41,638 nucleotides of DNA from Flammeovirgaceae bacterium. GTDB taxonomy: Bacteria; Bacteroidota; Bacteroidia; Cytophagales; Cyclobacteriaceae. The stretch is from positions 1-41,638 of the forward strand of contig JAJTEH010000027.1 of assembly GCA_021298355.1 (NCBI GenBank), written 5' to 3'. Positions within the stretch are counted from its first letter, which is position 1, and every line of letters starts with the position of its first letter. Below are positions 17,668 through 24,079 of the stretch, piece by piece. The notes beneath the pieces are model-generated. The model was not told the DNA's origin. It ran no database searches and was given only the letters and a program-made list of their open reading frames with translations. A program made the translations under genes and the position numbers.

Positions 17668-18107
17668 TTAAAACTAAGCGGATGATATCGTTTAGTTTTT
17701 GCATACTGGCTTTTGCCTGTAGCAGCGATTTATCTGATGACCCAATTCCATTTGTTCCTTTTGCTGATATAGTTTTAAATCTATCTCTTCCGGCCTATGC
17801 AACTTTACAAAATGTAAATGGTTTTTTAGAGATCGATGATGGCGGTGTGAAAGGAATTATCCTGCATCGAACAAGTACAAACGCAGTTTCAGCTTTTGAA
17901 AAAACCTGTTCCTTTCAACCGGCCGATGCCTGTGCCAATGTAAGTGTTCATCTTTCTGGTTTATACATGATTGATGTTTGTTGCAACTCTACTTTCGATT
18001 TTGCAAATGGTAACCCAACAGGTGGCCCTGCATTTCGTCCGTTACGACAATATAAAACATTACTATCGGGCAACACACTTACCATTACAGACGACACCAT
18101 CAACTAA
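17664..18107 (+). CDS. Lipoprotein with a degenerate Rieske-like domain
   Basis: Predicted lipoprotein of 147 residues. A basic start and hydrophobic stretch end in the lipobox LAFAC at about residues 15-19, followed by SSDLSDD. Residues from about 38 on recall Bacteroidota Rieske-type lipoproteins: CSFQPADACANVSV, then VCCNSTFDFANGNPTGGPAFRPLRQYK, where functional relatives have CxH and CxxH ligands ending in a PA-x-RPLxxY stretch. Here both ligand histidines are missing, so an iron-sulfur cluster is unlikely. The start overlaps the upstream stop (ATGA). I infer an extracytoplasmic structural or binding role, and the fold assignment is by eye. Confidence 0.62.
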   Translation: MIKTKRMISFSFCILAFACSSDLSDDPIPFVPFADIVLNLSLPAYATLQNVNGFLEIDDGGVKGIILHRTSTNAVSAFEKTCSFQPADACANVSVHLSGLYMIDVCCNSTFDFANGNPTGGPAFRPLRQYKTLLSGNTLTITDDTIN

Positions 18108-18171
18108 AAAAATCCGATTAAAGATTTTTAATGTTTTCTCTGCTCGAAAAAAAGTATCTTTATCATCTCAC

Positions 18172-19035
18172 ATGAAAATTAAAAAGATAGCATTAGCTCT
18201 TGCCTTTTCACCTCGTATGCAAGCCATGATGGCCGAGGCAGCTCGATGGGCTAAGATGTATCAGGCCAAATTGTATCTGGTTCATGTGGGCGAAAAATCC
18301 GAAGAAGCCGAAGAAAAAATATCCCAACTTTTACAATCGGCACAATGGTCGGCAAACGATACTACTGTATTGTGGCGCAAAGGAGATCCTACAGACAATA
18401 TCTTGCAAGTGTGTAAGCAAGAACAAATCGATTTACTTATTGCAGGCGCATTAAAAAAAGAAAACTTAGTTCAGTATTATCTTGGAACACCCGCACGTAA
18501 AATTTTACGAAAAGCATCTTGCTCGGTGCTTATGCTGGTTAATCCGGAGGTAGATGCCATACCCATTAAAAATGTTGTGGTTAATGCCGAAGACAGCCCA
18601 TACATAACAGAGGCTATACGCACAGCGTGCGAAATCAGCATAAAACAAAAAGCAAATTGGTTGCACGTAGTACGCGAGGTAAAAATGCTGGGCTTAACAC
18701 TTGCTTCGTTAGACGATTGTACCGAAGAAGAATACGACCAGCAGCGCAACAGCCTGATGCAAGCTGAAATTGAAAACGTAGAAAAAATGTTATCCGGTAT
18801 TGCCCACGAAGGGTTGCGCATTAATATTAAACTATTATCGGGTAAATCGGGGTTTGAACTTTCGCAATTTGCGCAAAAGAAAAAAGCTGAGTTGTTAGTA
18901 GTTGGCGCATCGCCTCGCAGATTGTTTTTCTTCGACAGGGTTTTTCCGCACGACTTAGAATATATTTTTCAGGATCTTCCGTGCAATTTATTAGTGGTGC
19001 ACAGCCGCGCCAGAAAGGAGGCAACTCATGGCTAG
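18172..19035 (+). CDS. Tandem universal stress protein
   Basis: Cytoplasmic protein of 287 residues with two UspA folds. The first runs from KKIALALAFSPRMQAMMAEA to CSVLMLVNP, the second from IKNVVVNAEDSPYITEAI to CNLLVVHSR. The GxxGx9G(S/T) ATP signature is poor in both halves (AGALKKENLVQYYLG and VGASPRRLFFF), so nucleotide binding is uncertain. The open frame extends back to 17971 across the lipoprotein gene, but the fold begins at the ATG at 18172. It overlaps the antiporter start by eight bases. Usp proteins are often coupled to CPA2 antiporters, which suggests regulation of the exchanger. Confidence 0.84.
   Translation: MKIKKIALALAFSPRMQAMMAEAARWAKMYQAKLYLVHVGEKSEEAEEKISQLLQSAQWSANDTTVLWRKGDPTDNILQVCKQEQIDLLIAGALKKENLVQYYLGTPARKILRKASCSVLMLVNPEVDAIPIKNVVVNAEDSPYITEAIRTACEISIKQKANWLHVVREVKMLGLTLASLDDCTEEEYDQQRNSLMQAEIENVEKMLSGIAHEGLRINIKLLSGKSGFELSQFAQKKKAELLVVGASPRRLFFFDRVFPHDLEYIFQDLPCNLLVVHSRARKEATHG
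19014..19021 (+). promoter_or_regulatory. Consensus Shine-Dalgarno sequence before the antiporter
   Basis: AAAGGAGG lies inside the end of the stress-protein gene with a 6-base spacing to the antiporter ATG at 19028. This is unusual because Bacteroidota genes mostly lack such sites. It may also be a by-product of codons for Arg-Lys-Glu-Ala. Confidence 0.5.
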
Positions 19036-20269
19036 GTTAGCACACGCAGATGTAATTCAGTTGCTGGTGCAACTTGGTATTATGCTTTTAATCGGAAGGT
19101 TTTTTGCAGAGCTTATTCGAAAGCTTGGCCAACCTACTGTTATAGGCGAAATACTTGCCGGTATCTTACTAGGGCCAACTTTTCTAGGAACAATTAACCC
19201 CGAATGGTTTCAGTTAATTTTCCCAACCACCGGTGCATCGGGTTTGGTTTTATCGGGCATAGTACAAATGTCGGTTGTGATGTTGCTGTTTATTGCCGGA
19301 CTTGAAGTTGACTTACACATTGTATTGCAACAAGGTAAACAAGCAGTGCTTACTAGTTTAACCGGTATCACTATTCCGTTCGCAATCGGTTTTATTTTCC
19401 CTTATTACTTCCCCGAATTTTTTGGCATTGCTCCGGGCATGGACCAACTGGTGTTTGCTTTGTTTATGGGCACTGCTATGGGTATAACTGCGCTGCCGGT
19501 TATTGTTCGCATTCTCATGGATCTAAATTTATTTCGAACGCGCATGGGAATGTTAGTAGTTGCCTCTGCCATGGTGGACGATATCATCGGCTGGATGATT
19601 TTCTCTGTAATACTCGGCATGATTGGCAAGGGTAGCGATATGCCATTATGGAATACCATTTTGCTAACTACAGGATTTGCTGTTTTTATGCTTTCGATAG
19701 GAAGAATTGTTTTGAACAAAAGTTTACCGTGGATAAACAAAAAAATGGCTTGGCCGGGTGGTGTGTTAGCTTTGTCGTTAGGGTTTTGTTTTCTAGCTGC
19801 CGGGTTTACCGAGTACATAGGCATTCACGCCATCTTTGGTGCGTTTATTATGGGTGTGGCCTTGGGCGATAGCAAACACTTTAGCGAGCGTGCTAAAGAA
19901 ATCGTACATCAGTTTATCAATAATATATTTGCACCGTTATTTTTTGTTTCAATTGGTTTACGCGTCAATTTCGTTTCAAATTTCGATTTGGTTTTAACCC
20001 TCATCATCATTTTAATTGCCTTTGCAGGTAAAATAATTGGTAGCGGTTTGGGCACCAAGTTGGGTGGCTTTACCTGGCAAGAATCTTTAGCAGCTGGTTT
20101 TGGCATGAATGCCCGAGGTGCGATGGAAATTATCTTAGGTTTAATTGCTTTCGAAAATGGATTGATTAACGAGAAAGTTTTTGTTTCGTTAGTGATAATG
20201 GCCTTATTTACAAGTATGACAAGCGGACCGTTAATGAAATGGAGTTTGGCTCGTACCTGGAAAACGTAA
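19028..20269 (+). CDS. CPA2-family monovalent cation:proton antiporter
   Basis: Inner-membrane exchanger of 413 residues with about 12-13 transmembrane segments, similar to the membrane domain of KefB and NapA-like proteins. It has GQPTVIGEILAGILLGPTFL near the N-terminus, LLFIAGLEVDL, TAMGITALPVIVRIL (the region of the unwound crossing helix), AMVDDIIGWMIF with the acidic ion-site pair, and FVSIGLRVNF. There is no C-terminal Rossmann domain, so the upstream Usp protein may provide regulation. It starts eight bases inside the stress-protein gene behind a strong Shine-Dalgarno. Ion specificity (Na or K) is not readable. Confidence 0.88.
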   Translation: MARLAHADVIQLLVQLGIMLLIGRFFAELIRKLGQPTVIGEILAGILLGPTFLGTINPEWFQLIFPTTGASGLVLSGIVQMSVVMLLFIAGLEVDLHIVLQQGKQAVLTSLTGITIPFAIGFIFPYYFPEFFGIAPGMDQLVFALFMGTAMGITALPVIVRILMDLNLFRTRMGMLVVASAMVDDIIGWMIFSVILGMIGKGSDMPLWNTILLTTGFAVFMLSIGRIVLNKSLPWINKKMAWPGGVLALSLGFCFLAAGFTEYIGIHAIFGAFIMGVALGDSKHFSERAKEIVHQFINNIFAPLFFVSIGLRVNFVSNFDLVLTLIIILIAFAGKIIGSGLGTKLGGFTWQESLAAGFGMNARGAMEIILGLIAFENGLINEKVFVSLVIMALFTSMTSGPLMKWSLARTWKT

Positions 20270-20297
20270 ATCTGAATTTAATTTTCTGATTATCTTT

Positions 20298-20317
20298 TGG
20301 GTAGATGATGATACCCA
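20298..20317. repeat. Hairpin in convergent gap
   Basis: TGGGTA at 20298-20303 pairs perfectly with TACCCA at 20312-20317 across an 8-base loop. It is 28 bases after the antiporter stop, with no T-run after it, so termination is possible but not clear. Confidence 0.35.
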
Positions 20318-20330
20318 GCTCGCGAAGAAA

Positions 20331-20353
20331 AAGTAAAACCATCAATTTTACTT
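20331..20353. terminator. AT-rich hairpin, possible bidirectional terminator
   Basis: AAGTAAAA at 20331-20338 pairs perfectly with TTTTACTT at 20346-20353 around a 7-base loop, between the antiporter and the convergent small gene. The low GC content makes it weak. Confidence 0.35.
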
Positions 20354-20381
20354 ACGTTATTCATAATGTATAATGATTTTA

Positions 20382-20762
20382 TTACTGCTTAGATTTTTCT
20401 ACACCAGTAACAAAGTATTTTGTTTCTCCACGCCACGGAAATGCTTTGTATCTTCTTATAAACCTAAGGTTTACATGCTCGCCCGATGCCGCTACAGCTT
20501 CTAATTGTTTTATTACTTCTGTTTCGGAAGATTCTATTGAGAAATCACGTGTTTCGGCTAAAGGACTAACTCCTTTAAGCGACCCAAAAGATTCTACACT
20601 TAATTTACCTTCGTAAGTTTTAAAAACAATACCGCGTTGTGTTACACTTAACACGCGGCCCGCCATTACGCCTTCTTCGTACGTAGCAAAATAATAAAAA
20701 GAGAAAATGGCTACGAACAACAATAATACAGAAACGATAAACCAGCGGATAAACTTTTTCAT
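20382..20762 (-). CDS. Small membrane-anchored protein of unknown function
   Basis: A 126-residue protein with one N-terminal membrane segment (about residues 6-26) followed by YATYEEGVMAG-type and RGIVFKTYEGKLSVE motifs and a C-terminal YKAFPWRGETKYFVTGVE. This family is widespread in Bacteroidota. Homologues in databases often carry the name 6-phosphogluconate dehydrogenase, as I recall. The size and lack of a Rossmann fold make that name wrong. The C-terminal part probably lies in the periplasm. It sits downstream of ftsY on the same strand after a 135-base gap. Function unknown. Confidence 0.75.
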   Translation of the reverse strand: MKKFIRWFIVSVLLLFVAIFSFYYFATYEEGVMAGRVLSVTQRGIVFKTYEGKLSVESFGSLKGVSPLAETRDFSIESSETEVIKQLEAVAASGEHVNLRFIRRYKAFPWRGETKYFVTGVEKSKQ

Positions 20763-20897
20763 ACAGCAGTGTTTAATAATGTATTTATGAACGAAGTGAA
20801 GGTAATAAATTTAAGAAATAAATGGTGTTACCTTGTCGTATACTTTCGGCAAATGATTTACACTAGTTTACTGCTTAGTACGTGTGGTTACAAAATT

Positions 20898-21848
20898 TTA
20901 CTTATTCCCGAATAAAGAGTTTACAAACTCTTGTTTATTAAAAACTTGCAGATCTTCTGTTTTTTCGCCCACACCAATATAACGTACGGGTATACGGAAT
21001 TCATCGGAAATACCAATTACCACTCCGCCCTTGGCCGTGCCATCTAATTTTGTAATGGCAAGCGATGTTACTTCTGTTGCCTTGGTAAACTCGCGGGCTT
21101 GTACGTTGGCATTTTGTCCGGTAGAACCATCGAGTACAAGCATTACATCGTGTGGCGCATTGGGTATCACTTTTTGCATCACTCTTTTAATTTTAGAGAG
21201 TTCGCTCATCAGGTTTACTTTGGTGTGTAACCGCCCCGCAGTATCGATAATGACAACATCTGCTTGTTGGTCTACTCCGGCTTGCACAGCCTCGAATGCT
21301 ACTGCCGATGGGTCGGTGTTCATGCCCTTTGCAATAACAGGCACACCTACTCTTTCTCCCCAAAGTTTAAGTTGATCTACAGCGGCCGCTCTAAAGGTAT
21401 CTGCTGCACCCAAAACTACTTTTTTGCCATGCTTTTTATATTGCGCGGCCAACTTACCAATGGTGGTGGTTTTACCTACTCCGTTTACTCCCACAACCAT
21501 GATAACATAAGGAGAAACACCAGCAGGTGTTTCGAACTCTTCGCCAGCCTCATTTTGCTTATCGGCTAACAATGCAGCAATTTCATCTTTTAAAATTGTA
21601 TCTAGTTCGGTTGTGTTTACATATTTATCGCGTGCAACACGTTGTTGTATTCGTTCAATTATTTTCAATGTTGTTTCTATACCTACATCAGAGCCTACTA
21701 AAATTTCTTCGAGTTGATCGAGCACGTCATCGTCTACTGTAGATTTACCCACCAAGGCCTTGCTTAGCTTAGAAAAAAAACTCTGTTTTGTTTTTTCGAG
21801 GCCTTTATCGAGCGATTCTTTTTTCTCTTTATTGAATAAGCCAAACAT
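20898..21848 (-). CDS. ftsY: Signal recognition particle receptor FtsY
   Basis: SRP receptor GTPase that brings ribosomes translating membrane proteins to the inner membrane, 316 residues. The NG domain shows the helical bundle (residues about 20-90), G1 as GVNGVGKTTTIGKL, DTFRAAAVDQL, G3 as IIDTAGRLH, and G4 as TKLDGTAKGGVV. The frame is open to 21887, but the family start MFGLFNKEKK is at 21848, giving a short N-terminal extension without the acidic A domain of Escherichia coli. It lies downstream of rpmB-rpmG-DUF4295, the usual order in this phylum, and is separated from them by a strong terminator hairpin. Confidence 0.96.
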   Translation of the reverse strand: MFGLFNKEKKESLDKGLEKTKQSFFSKLSKALVGKSTVDDDVLDQLEEILVGSDVGIETTLKIIERIQQRVARDKYVNTTELDTILKDEIAALLADKQNEAGEEFETPAGVSPYVIMVVGVNGVGKTTTIGKLAAQYKKHGKKVVLGAADTFRAAAVDQLKLWGERVGVPVIAKGMNTDPSAVAFEAVQAGVDQQADVVIIDTAGRLHTKVNLMSELSKIKRVMQKVIPNAPHDVMLVLDGSTGQNANVQAREFTKATEVTSLAITKLDGTAKGGVVIGISDEFRIPVRYIGVGEKTEDLQVFNKQEFVNSLFGNK

Positions 21849-21889
21849 AGTGTGTGTTGTAGCGAATGAAGAACTAAGGTAAAACAAAA

Positions 21890-21909
21890 AAAGTCCCGAA
21901 AGGGACTTT
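21890..21909 (-). terminator. Intrinsic terminator between DUF4295 and ftsY
   Basis: AAAGTCCC at 21890-21897 pairs perfectly with GGGACTTT at 21902-21909 around a 4-base loop. Read on the minus strand the stem is followed by a T-rich run, so it should end the rpmB-rpmG-DUF4295 transcript before ftsY, fully or partly. Confidence 0.85.
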
Positions 21910-21932
21910 ATATTTTTAAAGAAGCCAATTGC

Positions 21933-22088
21933 TTATTTTTTTGCTAATGTTTCTTTTACCAATTCTGCAGGTACAATTTCTTCGCGAAATGTGTACGCCC
22001 CTGTTTTGTCTGATTTTACAGCGCGAATAACTTTTGCGAAGCTCTTGTTATCGCCTTTCTTTAATGTTGCAACTACCTTCTTTGCCAT
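21933..22088 (-). CDS. DUF4295 ribosomal protein (Bacteroidota-specific, bL38)
   Basis: Very short gene of 51 residues, starting MAKKVVATLKKGDNKSF and ending VPAELVKETLAKK, rich in Lys. It matches the DUF4295 family always found after rpmG in this phylum. As I recall, structural work on a Flavobacterium ribosome assigned this family to a new large-subunit protein called bL38. The ATG at 22086-22088 and stop at 21933-21935 are unambiguous. It lies 28 bases after rpmG and before a terminator hairpin. The family call is strong, the bL38 name is from memory. Confidence 0.88.
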   Translation of the reverse strand: MAKKVVATLKKGDNKSFAKVIRAVKSDKTGAYTFREEIVPAELVKETLAKK

Positions 22089-22116
22089 GTCTTTAAATGA
22101 TTAGACCGTGAAACAA

Positions 22117-22299
22117 TTACTTAATTTCTTTATGAACTGTGTATTTCTTCATTACCGGGTTAAACTTTTTTAATTCTAAACGCTCGGTAGTGTTCTTACG
22201 ATTTTTTGTGGTGATGTATCTGCTCATGCCTGGCATGCCGCTGGTTTTGTGTTCGGTACACTCTAATATCACCTGTATTCTATTGCCTTTCTTAGCCAT
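22117..22299 (-). CDS. rpmG: Large ribosomal subunit protein bL33
   Basis: 60 residues beginning [18 protein letters not shown], with [20 protein letters not shown] and the C-terminal [11 protein letters not shown] typical of bL33. It has only one Cys, so it is the zinc-free form. It sits 28 bases from rpmB and from the DUF4295 gene on either side, all on one strand. Confidence 0.97.
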   Translation of the reverse strand: MAKKGNRIQVILECTEHKTSGMPGMSRYITTKNRKNTTERLELKKFNPVMKKYTVHKEIK

Positions 22300-22327
22300 T
22301 GCCTTTCGATTTTAAATGTTTGATGGT

Positions 22328-22567
22328 TTACGAAAAAAGTGTGCCTTTGGCAGCAGCTTCTTTTATAACTGCGTAAATACCGTTTTTATTAATGGTTTTA
22401 ATGGCCTTGGTAGATACTTTTAGGGTAATCCAACGGTTTTCTTCAGGCAAGAAAAAGCGCTTTTTTTGAAGATTCGGGTAGAATTTTCTTTTCGTTTTGT
22501 TGTTAGCATGGGAAACGTGGTTTCCTACTTGTGGTCTTTTGCCTGTTAATTCGCAAACTCGTGCCAT
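22328..22567 (-). CDS. rpmB: Large ribosomal subunit protein bL28
   Basis: 79 residues beginning [20 protein letters not shown] with [17 protein letters not shown] and [17 protein letters not shown]. The frame extends to 22630 but the conserved start is the ATG at 22567. It is the first gene of the rpmB-rpmG-DUF4295 operon, with a good promoter at 22607-22639. Confidence 0.97.
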   Translation of the reverse strand: MARVCELTGKRPQVGNHVSHANNKTKRKFYPNLQKKRFFLPEENRWITLKVSTKAIKTINKNGIYAVIKEAAAKGTLFS

Positions 22568-22606
22568 AATCACTTGATAGTTAAGCCCTTCTTTGAAAAG
22601 GGACTG

Positions 22607-22639
22607 CAAATATCGGGAAAATGAATGCAATTATCCAAA
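22607..22639 (-). promoter_or_regulatory. Promoter of the rpmB operon
   Basis: On the minus strand TTTG (22639-22636) stands 21 bases before GATATTTG (22614-22607), which matches TAnnTTTG at seven of eight positions. Both boxes and the spacing fit the Bacteroidota primary sigma factor. The start would be near 22600, giving a leader of about 33 bases. Confidence 0.5.
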
Positions 22640-22853
22640 CCGTATTTAAATAAAGTGTTGGAAGAAATATTTTTTTGAAAGTAAAATTAAGTTTAAAAAA
22701 GTTAACTAATTAATTATCAGTGTTCTATAAATTTATTTCTACCCCCTCCTCTTTATAAAAGGCATTCGTATAAATACAGATTAATTTAAGGTTTACCTGA
22801 TTTAAGGTATTGTGCTTTTAAATGCCTTTTAAGACATTTAATCGCGAATTTAG

Positions 22854-23387
22854 ATGGAGTTTACGTGCTTACATAATCGCGGTAATAATCTACTGCATTG
22901 TCAATTAACAGAGTTTTCCATGGTGATTACCTCTGAAAACTCGCGTATGGAAATACCTTACCTTGCTATTTATAAAATTACTGTACATAAAGCCGGAAGG
23001 CATTTTTATGCCACCATCTGGGCTGAGGGTTTTAAGCCTGTGTATGTTTCGAATAAAACAGTAGAAGATAAACGGGTTGTGGAGCAATCGCCTGCCTATG
23101 CTACCTTTTTGCGTGTTTTGCATTTTCATCTTAAAAAGAAAGGAAGTAAGCCTTTGATAAGGGCTGCCACTGCTTCTACAAAAATTTGGCTTTCGGCTTC
23201 GTTGTTTATTTCAGTGTTGTTGTTTGTTGCTTATTTCTTTGGGGGGTTGTTAAATGTTGCCTATCTGAATTACATTTTTACCGGACTAATGGTGTTTTTA
23301 AGTTTGTTTGCCACGCTTACTTTACTTGCTTTTGTAAAAACCTCGAAATCGGAAGAAGAATTTCCTGCCGGATATTTACCAGCCTGA
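22854..23387 (+). CDS. Unknown protein with two C-terminal membrane segments
   Basis: 177 residues. The first 90 or so look like a small beta-rich domain (LLHCQLTEFSMVITSENSRM, IPYLAIYKITVHKAGRHFYA), reminiscent of membrane-associated PH-like domains, followed by a basic linker and two hydrophobic segments, LSASLFISVLLFVAYFFGGL and YIFTGLMVFLSLFATLTLLA. It is probably an inner-membrane protein with the N-terminal domain in the cytoplasm. The gene stands alone between divergent rpmB and convergent HAD phosphatase. I do not recognise the family. Confidence 0.6.
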   Translation: MEFTCLHNRGNNLLHCQLTEFSMVITSENSRMEIPYLAIYKITVHKAGRHFYATIWAEGFKPVYVSNKTVEDKRVVEQSPAYATFLRVLHFHLKKKGSKPLIRAATASTKIWLSASLFISVLLFVAYFFGGLLNVAYLNYIFTGLMVFLSLFATLTLLAFVKTSKSEEEFPAGYLPA

Positions 23388-23424
23388 TTAGCTTTTTTAG
23401 TTTACAAACTTCTAGACTTTGTTA

Positions 23425-24078
23425 TTAAATCCTGCTTGCCAGGTTTTCTACACTCAAGTGAGAAAAATCGGAGAATACTAAATCTGCATGACTTATTTCT
23501 TCTTTGCTATGTGTTGTAGTTATACCCGCTACTTTGCATCCTGCAGATTTACCGGCTAAAATTCCGCTTACCGAGTCTTCTATTACCCAACATTGTGTTG
23601 GGGCAAGGTTGATGGCGGCTGCACTTTTTAAATAAATTTCAGGGTCGGGTTTACCTTTGGTTACAAACGTTTCGTCTAGAATAACTGGAAAAAGATGATC
23701 TGCTCCAATAGCATGTAGGGTAAACGTTACATTAGCAGGTGGTGCCGAGGTTGAAATTGTATATGGGATATGATGGGTTTGTAGATCCCTAACAAAGGAT
23801 AAAAGCCCTATCACAGGTTTTATGTACGGTGCGTATAATTCTCTGAACAGAGCCTCTTTTTCGTTCGCATATCTTTGAAAATCATTTTCTGATAACGTGC
23901 CGAAAAGGTTTGTTAACCAATCGCGGTTGGTGCGGCCATATACTTTTTTCAACAATTCTTCTTCTGCAAGGTTTTTTCCATGGCGTTTACAAAACTCCTG
24001 AATAGCGATTTTATGATAAGGGTTGCTGTCTACCAGCACACCATCCATGTCAAATAATACTCCGAAATGTGTTTTCAT
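23425..24078 (-). CDS. HAD superfamily phosphatase (beta-phosphoglucomutase-like)
   Basis: 217-residue hydrolase. Motif I is FDMDGVLVDSNPYHKIAI with both nucleophile and acid Asp, an alpha-helical cap follows (GRTNRDWLTNLFG), motif II is TISTSAPPAN, the motif III lysine is in FVTKGKPDPEIYL, and motif IV is CWVIEDSVSGILAGKSAG. These place it with the subgroup of phosphosugar phosphatases and phosphomutases. The ATG is one base after the upstream gene stop, so it is probably expressed with the FG-GAP protein. Substrate unknown. Confidence 0.85.
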   Translation of the reverse strand: MKTHFGVLFDMDGVLVDSNPYHKIAIQEFCKRHGKNLAEEELLKKVYGRTNRDWLTNLFGTLSENDFQRYANEKEALFRELYAPYIKPVIGLLSFVRDLQTHHIPYTISTSAPPANVTFTLHAIGADHLFPVILDETFVTKGKPDPEIYLKSAAAINLAPTQCWVIEDSVSGILAGKSAGCKVAGITTTHSKEEISHADLVFSDFSHLSVENLASRI

Positions 24079-24079
24079 G

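Noticed and set aside
17971-18171. N-terminal extension of the universal stress protein
   Set aside because: It lies over the lipoprotein gene in another frame, and the UspA fold begins at the ATG at 18172.
20382-20762. Name 6-phosphogluconate dehydrogenase for the small protein
   Set aside because: At 126 residues with a membrane anchor and no Rossmann fold it cannot be that enzyme. I recall the name as a common database error for this family.
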